Shown here in pieces: positions 19,326 to 27,808 of a stretch of DNA of 36,669 nt. Every line of letters starts with the position of its first letter. The stretch's first letter is position 1. Below the pieces are notes generated by a model. The model was given only the letters and a program-made list of their open reading frames with translations, did no database searches and had not been told where the DNA came from. The DNA comes from Anaerobacillus alkalilacustris (GTDB lineage: Bacteria; Bacillota; Bacilli; Bacillales; Anaerobacillaceae). The translations under genes and the position numbers were made by a program. The stretch lies in assembly GCF_001866005.1 (NCBI RefSeq), contig NZ_MLQR01000001.1, forward strand, positions 152,191 through 188,859, read 5' to 3'.

Positions 19326-19407
19326 CTATCCTTTTTGTTTATACTACTCATATCTATAAAGAGGATAGTTAGTAGTATGCGGAAAACCGGCAGTGGTCTG
19401 TTTTTCC
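19326..19407 (+). promoter_or_regulatory. nusG leader with competing pairings
   Basis: Two exact complementary pairs are interleaved. CTATCCT (19326-19332) pairs with AGGATAG (19362-19368), and ATACTACT (19341-19348) pairs with AGTAGTAT (19371-19378). The order A-B-A'-B' means they are either alternative hairpins or a pseudoknot; the two-base link between A' and B' favours alternatives. A third stem, GGAAAA (19381-19386) with TTTTCC (19402-19407), follows. No T tract is attached, so control of translation or processing fits better than termination. Function is not known. Confidence 0.5.
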
Positions 19408-19460
19408 AACTAAGTGGGATTGATCCATAGAGGAGGGAAGGGCGTAAGGTCCTATTCATT

Positions 19461-19994
19461 ATGGAGAAAAATTGGTTTGTAGTTCATACTTATTCAGGGT
19501 ATGAAAATAAAGTAAAGACAAATTTAGAAAAAAGAGTAGAATCAATGGATATGACAGATAAAATATTCCGTGTTTTAGTTCCTGTTGAAGAAGAAACAGA
19601 AACGAAAAACGGTAAAACGAAATCTGTCGTTAAAAAAGTATTTCCTGGATACGTACTAGTTGAAATGGTCATGACTGATGATTCATGGTATGTAGTAAGG
19701 AATACACCAGGAGTTACAGGGTTTGTTGGCTCTGCTGGTGCAGGTTCAAAGCCTACTGCACTTCTACCTGAGGAAGTAGATTCTATTTTACGTCAAATGG
19801 GAGTCGAGGAACCTAGAGCAGAAATTGACTTTGAATTAAAAGAGTCTGTTAAAGTAATTGACGGTCCATTCGCAAATTTTGTAGGATCCATTGAAGAGAT
19901 TCAAATAGATAAACAAAAAATTAAAGTTCATGTCAATATGTTTGGCCGTGAAACGCCAGTCGAATTAGACTTTTCCCAAGTAGAAAAAATCTAA
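19461..19994 (+). CDS. nusG: NusG, transcription elongation factor
   Basis: The 177-residue protein has the NGN domain (about 1-110: NWFVVHTYSGYENKVK, FPGYVLVEM, NTPGVTGFVG) and a C-terminal KOW domain (about 125-177: VKVIDGPFANFVGSIEEI). NusG binds RNA polymerase across the cleft; in Bacillus it promotes pausing and links to ribosomes or Rho. ATG 19461 lies in an unusual context, with a strong AGGAGGGAAGGG about 20 bases upstream and only AAGG near the start. The 140-base leader may be regulatory. Confidence 0.97.
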   Translation: MEKNWFVVHTYSGYENKVKTNLEKRVESMDMTDKIFRVLVPVEEETETKNGKTKSVVKKVFPGYVLVEMVMTDDSWYVVRNTPGVTGFVGSAGAGSKPTALLPEEVDSILRQMGVEEPRAEIDFELKESVKVIDGPFANFVGSIEEIQIDKQKIKVHVNMFGRETPVELDFSQVEKI

Positions 19995-20007
19995 TTAAAA
20001 ATAAAAC

Positions 20008-20036
20008 TTGCTATCTTGTTTTCAAAGTGATAAAAT
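20008..20036 (+). promoter_or_regulatory. promoter of rplK
   Basis: TTGCTA (20008-20013), a 17-nt spacer and TAAAAT (20031-20036) with an upstream TG (extended -10). It lies 13 bases after nusG. Immediately downstream, CTTTGTTC (20040-20047) and GAACAAAG (20062-20069) can form an 8-bp hairpin near the start of the transcript. Confidence 0.65.
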
Positions 20037-20091
20037 CTTCTTTGTTCTTAATGCGAATTTTGAACAAAGCTTTCTAATGAAAGTAAATCGA

Positions 20092-20127
20092 GTGGGAGGA
20101 TCTAATTTAGAAGATCCGGTTAACCAC
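20092..20127 (+). promoter_or_regulatory. structured rplK leader, candidate L1 autoregulatory site
   Basis: GTGG (20092-20095) pairs with CCAC (20124-20127), and an inner stem GGATCT (20098-20103) pairs with AGATCC (20112-20117). Between them is an asymmetric internal loop, GA on the 5' side and GGTTAA on the 3' side. This helix-asymmetric loop-helix plan is the known shape of L1-binding RNA. The same motif recurs before rplA at 20777-20802. It ends 12 bases before the Shine-Dalgarno, so bound protein could block initiation. Confidence 0.6.
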
Positions 20128-20153
20128 ATCACGGACTTAAGGAGGTGTGTCGC

Positions 20154-20579
20154 GTGGCTAAAAAGGTTATTAAAATGGTAAAATTACAAATTCCTGCTGG
20201 GAAAGCAAATCCAGCACCGCCAGTTGGACCTGCACTAGGTCAAGCGGGAGTAAACATTATGGGATTCTGTAAAGAATTCAATGCTCGTACTGCTGATCAA
20301 GCTGGTTTAATCATTCCGGTTGAAATTACGGTGTTTGAAGACCGTTCATTTACATTCGTTACGAAAACTCCACCTGCTGCAGTATTACTTAAAGTAGCTG
20401 CTGGTATCCAAAGTGGATCAGGGGAACCGAATCGTAAAAAAGTAGCAACAGTAAAGCGTGATAAAGTACGCGAAATCGCGGAAACAAAAATGCCAGACCT
20501 TAACGCAGCTAACGTAGAGTCAGCTATGCGTATGGTGGAAGGTACTGCACGCAGTATGGGAATTGTTATCGAAGACTAA
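20154..20579 (+). CDS. rplK: ribosomal protein uL11
   Basis: The 141-residue L11 has the N-terminal proline-rich segment [20 protein letters not shown], where thiostrepton and RelA-linked functions map, and the C-terminal 23S-binding domain ending [15 protein letters not shown]. It binds the GTPase-associated centre. The start is GTG 20154 behind AAGGAGGTGTG, giving [12 protein letters not shown]; upstream codons in frame have no support. It is separated from rplA by an unusually long 242-base gap that includes a hairpin and a dispersed repeat. Confidence 0.98.
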   Translation: MAKKVIKMVKLQIPAGKANPAPPVGPALGQAGVNIMGFCKEFNARTADQAGLIIPVEITVFEDRSFTFVTKTPPAAVLLKVAAGIQSGSGEPNRKKVATVKRDKVREIAETKMPDLNAANVESAMRMVEGTARSMGIVIED

Positions 20580-20609
20580 TTCTCACAGTTTGCAAGAAGG
20601 TAATGAGCG

Positions 20610-20652
20610 AGGTTGCGGATAGGTCTATCAAAGACCTCGCAACCTTTATTTA
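20610..20652 (+). terminator. terminator-like hairpin between rplK and rplA
   Basis: AGGTTGCG (20610-20617) pairs with CGCAACCT (20638-20645). AGGTCT (20621-20626) pairs with AGACCT (20632-20637). A three-base GAT bulge separates the two helices, the loop is ATCAA, and the tail is TTATTT. The stem is long and stable but the T tract is short, so it may be a partial terminator or attenuator that adjusts rplA relative to rplK, or an mRNA-stability stem. Confidence 0.55.
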
Positions 20653-20684
20653 AGGGCAAAATCGTCCTAAAACCTGGATAGCTT

Positions 20685-20776
20685 TCTAGCTCCAGGCGCC
20701 ATCGGATTGAGCGCGCTAAATCGTTGATACAGTCATTAGTGTGACGCCGATAGGCGAGCGCCTTGCGCTTTTCTTA
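20685..20776. repeat. dispersed Bacillaceae-type repeat element in the rplK-rplA gap
   Basis: The element begins TCTAGCTCCAGGCGCC and ends GGCGAGCGCCTTGCGCTTTT plus CTTA. From memory this matches a repeat family seen many times in Bacillaceae genomes, with ends like CTAGCTCCAG and GCTTGCGCTTTTCTTA. GGCGCCATCGG near the left can pair with CCGAT and GCGCC near the right, giving a long imperfect hairpin. Its GC-rich composition stands out from the AT-rich surroundings. It carries no gene, so it is non-autonomous. Confidence 0.7.
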
Positions 20777-20802
20777 GTGGGAGGTACTACCGCTAAAACC
20801 AC
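20777..20802 (+). promoter_or_regulatory. second L1-type motif, upstream of rplA
   Basis: GTGG (20777-20780), GA, the small stem GGT-ACT-ACC (20783-20791), GCTAAAA and CCAC (20799-20802) reproduce the plan of the rplK leader at 20092-20127: GTGGGA, a stem, G(G/C)TWAA, CCAC. It lies five bases before the AAGGAGG of rplA. The shared motif at both genes suggests L1 binds each translation start region. Confidence 0.6.
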
Positions 20803-20821
20803 AATCAAGGAGGAAATAAAA

Positions 20822-21517
20822 TTGGCTAAAAAAGGTAAAAAGTATCAAGAAGCTGCAAAGCTTGTTGATCGTACAAAAGCTTACCCTGTAGAAGAAGCAA
20901 TTGAATTAGTAAAAAAGACTTCATCAGCATCTTTTGATGAAACAGTTGAAGTTGCATTTCGTTTAGGAGTTGATCCTAAGAAAGCTGATCAACAAATTCG
21001 TGGAGCAGTTGTTCTTCCGCATGGAACAGGTAAAACTCAACGTGTATTAGTATTTGCTAAAGGTGATAAAGCTAAGCAAGCAGAAGCAGCTGGAGCAGAT
21101 TACGTTGGGGATGAAGATTACATTAACAAAATCCAACAAGGTTGGTTTGACTTTGATGTTGTAGTAGCTACACCAGACATGATGGGGCAAGTAGGTAAAC
21201 TTGGACGTGTATTAGGTCCTAAAGGTTTAATGCCAAACCCTAAAACTGGAACAGTTACGTTCGAAGTTGAAAAAGCGGTTAATGAGATCAAAGCAGGTAA
21301 GATTGAATATCGTGTAGATAAAGCTGGAAACATCCATGCTCCAATTGGTAAAGTTTCTTTTGATACAGACAAGTTAGTTGAAAACTTAACTACAGTTGTA
21401 GAAACTTTAATTAAAGTTAAACCTGCAGCTGCAAAAGGAACATACATGAAGAACATCGCTGTAGCATCAACGATGGGACCTGGTGTTAAAGTTAATGTAG
21501 CAGCTGCTACAAAATAA
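20822..21517 (+). CDS. rplA: ribosomal protein uL1
   Basis: The 231-residue L1 starts [21 protein letters not shown] from TTG 20822, behind AAGGAGG at 20807-20813. The open frame upstream reads through the repeat element and is not coding. The conserved [16 protein letters not shown] and [14 protein letters not shown] segments are present. L1 forms the stalk at the ribosomal E site, and in other bacteria and archaea represses the L11-L1 mRNA, which fits the two motifs upstream. Confidence 0.97.
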   Translation: MAKKGKKYQEAAKLVDRTKAYPVEEAIELVKKTSSASFDETVEVAFRLGVDPKKADQQIRGAVVLPHGTGKTQRVLVFAKGDKAKQAEAAGADYVGDEDYINKIQQGWFDFDVVVATPDMMGQVGKLGRVLGPKGLMPNPKTGTVTFEVEKAVNEIKAGKIEYRVDKAGNIHAPIGKVSFDTDKLVENLTTVVETLIKVKPAAAKGTYMKNIAVASTMGPGVKVNVAAATK

Positions 21518-21523
21518 TTCCAG

Positions 21524-21552
21524 TTGACTCTTTTGCTTTAAATAGATATACT
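21524..21552 (+). promoter_or_regulatory. SigA promoter of rplJ-rplL
   Basis: TTGACT (21524-21529), a 17-nt spacer and TATACT (21547-21552) start six bases after the rplA stop and precede the L10 leader. Confidence 0.82.
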
Positions 21553-21567
21553 AACATTTGTGAATTG

Positions 21568-21690
21568 AATAATTCATACCGTAGACAGTAGGGGCGCATC
21601 ATTCGCTTAATTTCCTACCGAGGTTGTTACAAGTTGATCTAATCACTATAACAATAGCCTCCGTATGTCTCGGCATATGGAGGCTTTTCC
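21568..21690 (+). promoter_or_regulatory. L10 leader RNA
   Basis: The region ATACCGTAGACAGTAGGGGCGC... TTTCCTACCGAGGTTG... AACAATAGCCTCCGTATG matches the conserved L10 leader found before rplJ-rplL in Bacillota. AGTAGG pairs with CCTACC and the L10(L12)4 complex is expected to bind it to control read-through of the downstream terminator. A further structured part follows at 21704-21772: GAGG/CCTC, a perfect 9-bp hairpin GCTATCTAA/TTAGATAGC (21731-21751), and a GGC-GAAA-GCC tetraloop stem (21763-21772). Confidence 0.88.
21656..21688 (+). terminator. attenuator terminator in the L10 leader
   Basis: AGCCTCCGTATG (21656-21667) pairs with CATATGGAGGCT (21674-21685) with one G-U pair. The loop is TCTCGG and four T follow. 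It lies before rplJ, so it works as an attenuator rather than an operon end. Confidence 0.88.
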
Positions 21691-21810
21691 TATAGAGGAT
21701 CACCTCATAAAAAAACGGTATGGTTTTAATGCTATCTAACCATTAGATAGCGGGGAAATTACGGCGAAAGCCAAGTGGTTTTCTAATAATCATAGGAGGT
21801 GTAAATAAAT

Positions 21811-22326
21811 ATGAGCGTTCGTGAACAAAAACAACAATTTGGACAAAAGCAAGTATTAATATCGGAGATTGCTACGAAACTTCGTAGCAGTAAATCAACA
21901 GTTGTTGTTGATTACCGTGGGTTAAACGTTGCTGAAGTAACTGAGTTACGTAAGCAATTACGTGAAGCAAATGTTGATTTTAAAGTTTACAAAAACACAA
22001 TGACACGTCGTGCAACTGCAGAAGTAGAATTAACACAACTAGATGAAGTGTTAGTAGGACCAACTGCGATTGCTTTTAGTAGTGATGATGTTATTGCTCC
22101 GGCTAAAATTCTTAACGATTTTGCTAAAAAGCATGATGCGTTAGAAATTAAAGCGGGTGTAATTGAAGGTCAATATGCTACATTAGAAGAAGTTAAGGCA
22201 CTAGCTGAACTTCCTTCAAGAGAAGGGTTACTTTCTATGTTGCTTAGCGTTCTTCAAGCTCCAATGCGTAACTTTGCATTGGCTACAAAAGCTGTTGCTG
22301 AACAAAAAGAAGAACAAGGTGCTTAA
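21811..22326 (+). CDS. rplJ: ribosomal protein uL10
   Basis: The 171-residue L10 has an N-terminal rRNA-binding domain ([30 protein letters not shown]) and a C-terminal helix (about 135-171, [21 protein letters not shown] at the end) on which L7/L12 dimers assemble. It is the base of the ribosomal stalk. ATG 21811 follows TAGGAGGTG. It is co-transcribed with rplL, 53 bases downstream, under control of the L10 leader. Confidence 0.97.
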   Translation: MSVREQKQQFGQKQVLISEIATKLRSSKSTVVVDYRGLNVAEVTELRKQLREANVDFKVYKNTMTRRATAEVELTQLDEVLVGPTAIAFSSDDVIAPAKILNDFAKKHDALEIKAGVIEGQYATLEEVKALAELPSREGLLSMLLSVLQAPMRNFALATKAVAEQKEEQGA

Positions 22327-22379
22327 TCCGAGCATAACTTTTATTTAAATTTAAACTTACATTTAGGAGGAAATATAAA

Positions 22380-22742
22380 ATGAGTAAAGATCAAATCATT
22401 GAAGCGATTAAAGAAATGACAGTTTTAGAATTAAACGATCTTGTAAAAGCAATTGAAGAAGAATTTGGTGTAACTGCTGCTGCTCCTGTAGCTATGGTTG
22501 GTGGCGCTGGTGCTGCTGCTGAAGCTGAGCAAACAGAATTTGATGTAATTCTTACATCTGCTGGTGCATCTAAGATCAACGTAATCAAAGTTGTTCGTGA
22601 AATCACTGGTTTAGGATTAAAAGAAGCAAAAGCAGTAGTTGATGGTGCTCCAGCTCCGCTTAAAGAAGGCGTTGCTAAAGAAGAAGCTGAAGAAGTTAAA
22701 GCTAAACTTGAAGAAGCTGGTGCTTCTGTAGAAGTTAAGTAA
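22380..22742 (+). CDS. rplL: ribosomal protein bL12 (L7/L12)
   Basis: The 120-residue stalk protein has an N-terminal dimerisation domain (about 1-35), an alanine/glycine-rich hinge (about 36-55), and a C-terminal factor-binding domain with [19 protein letters not shown]. This domain recruits EF-G and EF-Tu, both encoded later in the window. A strong TTTAGGAGGAAA site precedes ATG 22380. A terminator closes the unit. Confidence 0.98.
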   Translation: MSKDQIIEAIKEMTVLELNDLVKAIEEEFGVTAAAPVAMVGGAGAAAEAEQTEFDVILTSAGASKINVIKVVREITGLGLKEAKAVVDGAPAPLKEGVAKEEAEEVKAKLEEAGASVEVK

Positions 22743-22749
22743 TATATGA

Positions 22750-22780
22750 AAAAGCTCGCATTTATGCGGGCTTTTTATTT
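22750..22780 (+). terminator. terminator of rplJ-rplL
   Basis: AAAAGCTCGCAT (22750-22761) pairs with ATGCGGGCTTTT (22764-22775) with one G-U pair across a two-base gap. The tail is T-rich. Confidence 0.92.
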
Positions 22781-23052
22781 ACGCTCTCAACATGTTTCGT
22801 TTTTTGTTGTTGAAGTGTGTTTTCTATTCCGTTATATAGAGTGGCGGTAAAACTATATCTAGTATAATGCGTATAGTTCAAGTTGAGTTAGAGAAGAAGA
22901 TATTGAATTATAGTTGCGTAAAATCTTTATTATAAAATTAATTAAGTTATGTTAGGAAAAAGTTGATAAGTAAAGATAGAAAATAGTTGTATAGTTTTCT
23001 TATGTTAAAGTAATAATGAATATTGGTGTAAAAAGTAAAGGTGTGATGGATT
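22781..23052 (+). other. gap between rplL terminator and ybxB
   Basis: This AT-rich stretch is part of a 310-base gene-free interval. A possible promoter, TTGAAG (22810-22815) with TATATA (22833-22838) at 17 nt, is present, and a TATAAT at 22863-22868 lacks a -35. I see no hairpins or reading frames of note. Confidence 0.5.
22810..22838 (+). promoter_or_regulatory. possible promoter of ybxB
   Basis: TTGAAG (22810-22815), a 17-nt spacer and TATATA (22833-22838). A promoter is expected here because of the rplL terminator, but the match is partial. Confidence 0.3.
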
Positions 23053-23655
23053 TTGGCGAATCACTATTATTCGGAAAAACCGACAGTGAAAAGTTCTCGT
23101 AGAAGTTGGGAGTCGCAGCTAAGAGGGATGAAAATGTCATTTACTTCTGATGCGGGTGTGTTTTCTAAGAAAGAAGTAGATTTTGGTACACAATTACTTT
23201 TAGAAACATTTCGTTTTCCAGAAAGTACGGCTCGTATATTGGATGTAGGATGTGGGTATGGTCCTATAGGTTTAACGTTAGCGAAAGAAAGAGCTAATTA
23301 TCATTTTGTTATGGTGGATATTAACGAAAGGGCTCTAGAGTTATCGGAACTAAATGCAAAATTAAATGGTATCAATAATGTAACCATTAAAAAAAGTAAT
23401 TTGCTTAGTGGTGTAAAGGGGGATACTTTTGCTGCTGTTCTTTCAAACCCACCTATAAGAGCGGGTAAAAAAGTTGTCCATCAGTTGTTTGAGGATGCAT
23501 TTGAACAATTAGAGCATTTGGGGGAATTGTGGATCGTCATTCAGAAAAAGCAAGGAGCTCCATCTACCATTGAAAAGCTAGAGAGTTTATTCAAAGAGGT
23601 AACTGTGCAGAAAAAATCAAAAGGTTATTATATTATAAAGGCAAAAAAATATTGA
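23053..23655 (+). CDS. ybxB: YbxB, RsmC-like class I SAM-dependent methyltransferase
   Basis: The 200-residue protein is the catalytic domain of the RsmC/RlmG type. ILDVGCGYGPIGL (about 62-74) binds SAM, VDINERA binds the ribose, and SNPPIRAGK is the N-PP-(Y/I) catalytic motif typical of N-methylation of a base. By family it probably methylates a guanine of rRNA, though the target in Bacillus is not known to me. It starts at TTG 23053 with a modest AAAGGTG site; a stop codon lies in frame three codons upstream, so no longer form is possible. It keeps the usual place between rplL and rpoB. Confidence 0.92.
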   Translation: MANHYYSEKPTVKSSRRSWESQLRGMKMSFTSDAGVFSKKEVDFGTQLLLETFRFPESTARILDVGCGYGPIGLTLAKERANYHFVMVDINERALELSELNAKLNGINNVTIKKSNLLSGVKGDTFAAVLSNPPIRAGKKVVHQLFEDAFEQLEHLGELWIVIQKKQGAPSTIEKLESLFKEVTVQKKSKGYYIIKAKKY

Positions 23656-24229
23656 CTTTATTTTCCGGTTGTGATAGTGTTATTTAATGCGTATGAATAT
23701 CGTTTATACTAGTTTTTCTCGAAAGTCAACATGTTTTTTGAGTATAAAAAACCATTTTATGGGCAAACTAATATAATCTAAAATTTTCTCAATTGCTTAA
23801 GTATTTTTGTTAATTATAACACAATTTGAAAAAGTAGAACGTGCTTTTGTAATTTGATTTGAGCAAAAATACATAGTTGCATTTTTCGCATCCGAGAATG
23901 AACTTTTTTACAACGTGGTCTTTTGGAACAAAAGGCCTTTATGAGTTGTATTTTTTTGAGAAAACCTTTTTCTTTTTAACATAGGAAAAAGTTGTTGTCA
24001 AAACTAAGTTTTATCCTTTAATAAAGATCTTCTTTGTTAAAGTTTTGTTTTTTTGAAAACTAAGACCGATACTAATGTTTGTTTAACTTCATTTTTTTAG
24101 CAAATGTGGGTAGGTACCTAGTTTTCCTAATAGACTTGGTGTCAAAGCTAAGTATAAAAAGTCATATGTAATTCCATGTGATGGTTATTTCATTGAAAAC
24201 AAAAACGCTAGATTTAAGGGGTGAATCAG
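23656..24229 (+). other. 574-base region upstream of rpoB
   Basis: No gene is seen. The region is very AT-rich. It holds a 9-bp hairpin, GGTCTTTTG (23917-23925) with CAAAAGGCC (23929-23937) with one G-U pair. It also holds a near-identical 13-mer, TGTCAAA(A/G)CTAAG, at 23996-24008 and 24140-24152, with a shorter copy AAAACTAAG at 24056-24064. Candidate promoters lie at 23652-23680 (TTGACT, 17 nt, TAGTGT with a TG extension) and 23995-24022. The rpoB mRNA probably has a long leader. Confidence 0.5.
23995..24022 (+). promoter_or_regulatory. candidate promoter of rpoB-rpoC
   Basis: TTGTCA (23995-24000), a 16-nt spacer and TTTAAT (24017-24022). Each hexamer is one base from consensus. It would give a leader of about 200 nt before rpoB. 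Confidence 0.45.
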
Positions 24230-27200
24230 TTGACAGGTCAACTAGTTCAGTATGGACGACACCGCCAACGAAGAAGTTACGCTAGGATTAAAGAAGTATT
24301 AGATTTACCTAATCTTATTGAAATTCAGACGGCTTCTTATCAATGGTTTCTTGATGAGGGTTTAAGAGAAATGTTTCAAGACATCTCTCCGATTCAAGAT
24401 TTTACAGGAAACTTAATTTTGGAGTTTATTGATTACAGTTTAGGTGAACCTAAATATTCTGTAGAAGAGTCGAAAGAGCGTGATGTTACTTACGCTGCTC
24501 CTTTACGAGTAAAGGTTCGTCTAATAAATAAAGAAACAGGAGAAGTGAAAGAACAAGAAGTCTTCATGGGTGATTTCCCACTTATGACTGAAACAGGTAC
24601 GTTCGTCATCAATGGTGCGGAACGTGTTATTGTATCACAGCTTGTTCGATCTCCGAGTGTTTATTATAGTAAGAAAATTGATAAAAACGGTAAAAAAGGT
24701 TTTACAGCAACTGTAATTCCTAACCGTGGAGCTTGGTTAGAACTTGAAACGGATGCTAAAGATATTGTTTATGTTCGTATAGACCGTACAAGAAAAATCC
24801 CTGTTACAGTTCTACTACGCTCCTTAGGATTCGGATCTGATCAAGAAATCATTGATCTACTAGGAGAAGATGAATATTTAAGAAATTCATTAGATAAAGA
24901 CAACACTGATAGTACGGAAAAGGCATTGCTTGAAATCTATGAGCGTCTTCGTCCTGGTGAGCCACCAACGGTAGACAACGCTAAGAGCTTATTGGAATCT
25001 CGTTTTTTTGATCCAAAGCGTTATGATCTAGCAAATGTAGGCCGCTATAAAATTAATAAAAAGTTACACATAAAAAATCGTCTCTTCAACCAGCGTTTAG
25101 CTGAAACGTTAATTGACCCTGAAACAGGAGAAGTTTTAGCGGAAGAAGGAGTTATGATTGATCGCCGTCTTCTTGATCGCTTAATTCCATATTTAGAAAA
25201 CAATGTAGGATTTAAAAATGTATCTTTACATGGTGGCGTTATGGATGATGTTCAAGTCCCATTACAATCAATAAAAGTTTATGCGCCGAACAACCAAGAA
25301 GAAGATGTGGCTATTAATGTAATTGGTAACGGTAATGTTGATAATAGCATTAAAAACATTACTCCAGCTGATATCATTGCATCAATAAACTACTTCTTTA
25401 ACCTTCTTCATGGAATTGGTGATACGGATGATATTGATCATTTAGGAAATCGTCGCCTTCGTTCTGTTGGAGAATTATTACAAAATCAGTTTAGAATTGG
25501 TTTGTCAAGAATGGAACGTGTGGTTCGTGAACGAATGTCTATTCAAGATGCGAATATGATTACTCCTCAAGCGTTAATTAATATTCGTCCGGTAATTGCT
25601 TCTATTAAAGAGTTCTTTGGTAGTTCTCAGTTATCGCAGTTCATGGATCAAACGAATCCATTGGCAGAATTAACACATAAACGTCGTCTATCGGCGTTAG
25701 GTCCTGGTGGTTTGACTCGTGAGCGTGCTGGATTTGAAGTACGTGACGTTCACTATTCGCATTATGGGCGTATGTGTCCGATCGAAACACCGGAAGGTCC
25801 GAATATTGGGTTAATCAACTCTTTATCCTCATTTGCGAAGGTTAATCAATTTGGTTTTATGGAAACGCCGTACCGTCGTGTTGATCCTGAAACTGGAAAG
25901 GTTACGGAACAAATTGACTACTTAACAGCAGATGAAGAAGATAACTACGTAGTTGCCCAAGCGAACGCAAAGTTAGCAGACGATGGTTCATTTGTCGATG
26001 ATAACATTATTGCTCGTTTCCGTGGAGAAAACACAATTGTTAAGCGTGAACGTGTTGACTACATGGATGTATCACCGAAACAAGTTGTGTCTGCAGCGAC
26101 TGCTTGTATTCCGTTCTTAGAAAACGATGACTCCAACCGCGCGTTAATGGGAGCGAACATGCAACGTCAAGCTGTTCCTTTATTGCAACCTCAATCCCCG
26201 TTAGTTGGAACTGGGATGGAACACGTATCTGCAAAAGACTCTGGTGCAGCTGTAGTAGCTAAGTACAAAGGTGTTGTTGAGCGTGTAACGGCGAGGGAAA
26301 TTCAAATTCGCCGCTTAATAGATGTAAATGGTAACGAGGTAAAAGGAGATCTTGATCGTTACAATCTTTTGAAATTTGTTCGTTCTAACCAAGGGACTTG
26401 TTATAACCAACGTCCAATTGTTAAAGAGGGTAACGTTGTTACTAAAGGAGAAATCCTTGCTGATGGACCTTCAATGGAATTAGGAGAACTAGCTCTAGGT
26501 AGAAACGTACTTGTAGGGTTTATGACTTGGGAAGGGTACAACTACGAGGACGCGATTATCTTAAGTGAGCGCCTTGTTAAAGATGATGTATACACTTCTA
26601 TTCATATTGAAGAATATGAATCAGAAGCCAGAGATACAAAACTAGGTCCAGAGGAAATTACGCGTGACATTCCAAACGTTGGTGAAGATGCTCTTCGTAA
26701 TTTGGATGAGCGAGGAATTATCCGTGTTGGTGCTGAAGTAAAAGATGGTGATATTCTCGTAGGTAAAGTTACACCAAAAGGGGTTACAGAACTTACTGCA
26801 GAAGAACGTTTATTACATGCTATTTTCGGAGAAAAAGCAAGAGAAGTTCGTGATACATCACTTCGAGCTCCTCATGGTGGAGATGGTATCATTTTAGATG
26901 TTAAAGTCTTCAACCGCGAAGACGGAGACGAGTTACCACCGGGTGTTAACCAACTTGTTCGTGTATATATCGTTCAAAAACGTAAAATTCACGAGGGAGA
27001 TAAAATGGCCGGTCGTCATGGTAACAAAGGTGTAATTTCAAGAATTATGCCAGAAGAAGATATGCCATATTTACCTGACGGGACGCCAATTGATATCATG
27101 CTTAACCCACTAGGGGTACCATCGCGTATGAACATCGGACAAGTGCTTGAGCTTCATATGGGCATGGCAGCCAGACGTTTAGGTATTCATATTGCATCTC

Positions 27201-27772
27201 CTGTATTTGACGGAGCGCGTGAAGAAGACGTTTGGGGTACTCTTGCAGAAGCAGGCATGGCTAGAGACGGTAAAACTGTACTTTATGATGGAAGAACAGG
27301 TGAACCGTTTGATAACCGTATTTCTGTTGGTATTATGTATATGATCAAGCTTGCGCACATGGTTGATGATAAACTACATGCTAGATCAACTGGACCATAC
27401 TCACTTGTAACGCAACAACCATTAGGAGGAAAAGCTCAATTTGGTGGACAGCGTTTTGGTGAGATGGAGGTGTGGGCACTAGAGGCATATGGTGCAGCAT
27501 ATACATTACAAGAAATTCTTACTGTGAAATCAGATGATGTAATTGGTCGTGTTAAGACATATGAAGCGATTGTTAAAGGTGAAAATGTACCAGAACCTGG
27601 TGTTCCAGAGTCATTTAAAGTATTAATAAAAGAGCTTCAAAGTTTAGGTATGGATGTCAAAATGTTATCAAGTAATGAAGAGGAAATTGAGATGCGTGAT
27701 CTTGATGAAGATGAAGAACAAACGAACGAAAAACTTAATTTAAATCTTGAAACCACTGAATCTAACGGATAA
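24230..27772 (+). CDS. rpoB: RNA polymerase beta subunit
   Basis: The 1180-residue subunit is full length. The rifampicin-binding segment [18 protein letters not shown] (464-481) followed by [13 protein letters not shown] has the wild-type residues at the main resistance positions (Q470, D473, H483, S488). The active-site region [13 protein letters not shown] and the C-terminal clamp-contacting [23 protein letters not shown] are intact. TTG 24230 ([17 protein letters not shown]) is preferred because AAGGGGTGA lies just upstream; GTG 24221 falls inside that site. The acidic C-terminal tail is slightly shorter than in B. subtilis. rpoC follows 36 bases later. Confidence 0.98.
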   Translation: MTGQLVQYGRHRQRRSYARIKEVLDLPNLIEIQTASYQWFLDEGLREMFQDISPIQDFTGNLILEFIDYSLGEPKYSVEESKERDVTYAAPLRVKVRLINKETGEVKEQEVFMGDFPLMTETGTFVINGAERVIVSQLVRSPSVYYSKKIDKNGKKGFTATVIPNRGAWLELETDAKDIVYVRIDRTRKIPVTVLLRSLGFGSDQEIIDLLGEDEYLRNSLDKDNTDSTEKALLEIYERLRPGEPPTVDNAKSLLESRFFDPKRYDLANVGRYKINKKLHIKNRLFNQRLAETLIDPETGEVLAEEGVMIDRRLLDRLIPYLENNVGFKNVSLHGGVMDDVQVPLQSIKVYAPNNQEEDVAINVIGNGNVDNSIKNITPADIIASINYFFNLLHGIGDTDDIDHLGNRRLRSVGELLQNQFRIGLSRMERVVRERMSIQDANMITPQALINIRPVIASIKEFFGSSQLSQFMDQTNPLAELTHKRRLSALGPGGLTRERAGFEVRDVHYSHYGRMCPIETPEGPNIGLINSLSSFAKVNQFGFMETPYRRVDPETGKVTEQIDYLTADEEDNYVVAQANAKLADDGSFVDDNIIARFRGENTIVKRERVDYMDVSPKQVVSAATACIPFLENDDSNRALMGANMQRQAVPLLQPQSPLVGTGMEHVSAKDSGAAVVAKYKGVVERVTAREIQIRRLIDVNGNEVKGDLDRYNLLKFVRSNQGTCYNQRPIVKEGNVVTKGEILADGPSMELGELALGRNVLVGFMTWEGYNYEDAIILSERLVKDDVYTSIHIEEYESEARDTKLGPEEITRDIPNVGEDALRNLDERGIIRVGAEVKDGDILVGKVTPKGVTELTAEERLLHAIFGEKAREVRDTSLRAPHGGDGIILDVKVFNREDGDELPPGVNQLVRVYIVQKRKIHEGDKMAGRHGNKGVISRIMPEEDMPYLPDGTPIDIMLNPLGVPSRMNIGQVLELHMGMAARRLGIHIASPVFDGAREEDVWGTLAEAGMARDGKTVLYDGRTGEPFDNRISVGIMYMIKLAHMVDDKLHARSTGPYSLVTQQPLGGKAQFGGQRFGEMEVWALEAYGAAYTLQEILTVKSDDVIGRVKTYEAIVKGENVPEPGVPESFKVLIKELQSLGMDVKMLSSNEEEIEMRDLDEDEEQTNEKLNLNLETTESNG

Positions 27773-27808
27773 TCGTAGAACCTGAAAGTTGAAAGGGAGG
27801 TTGACCCC

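Noticed and set aside
19326..19378. True H-type pseudoknot in the nusG leader
   Set aside because: The link between the two 3' strands is only two bases, too short to cross a 7-bp stem comfortably. Mutually exclusive hairpins are more likely.
20741..20821. Longer N-terminus for L1 starting at 20741
   Set aside because: The added 27 residues are translation of the repeat element and of the L1-type leader motif. The family N-terminus and a strong Shine-Dalgarno place the start at TTG 20822.
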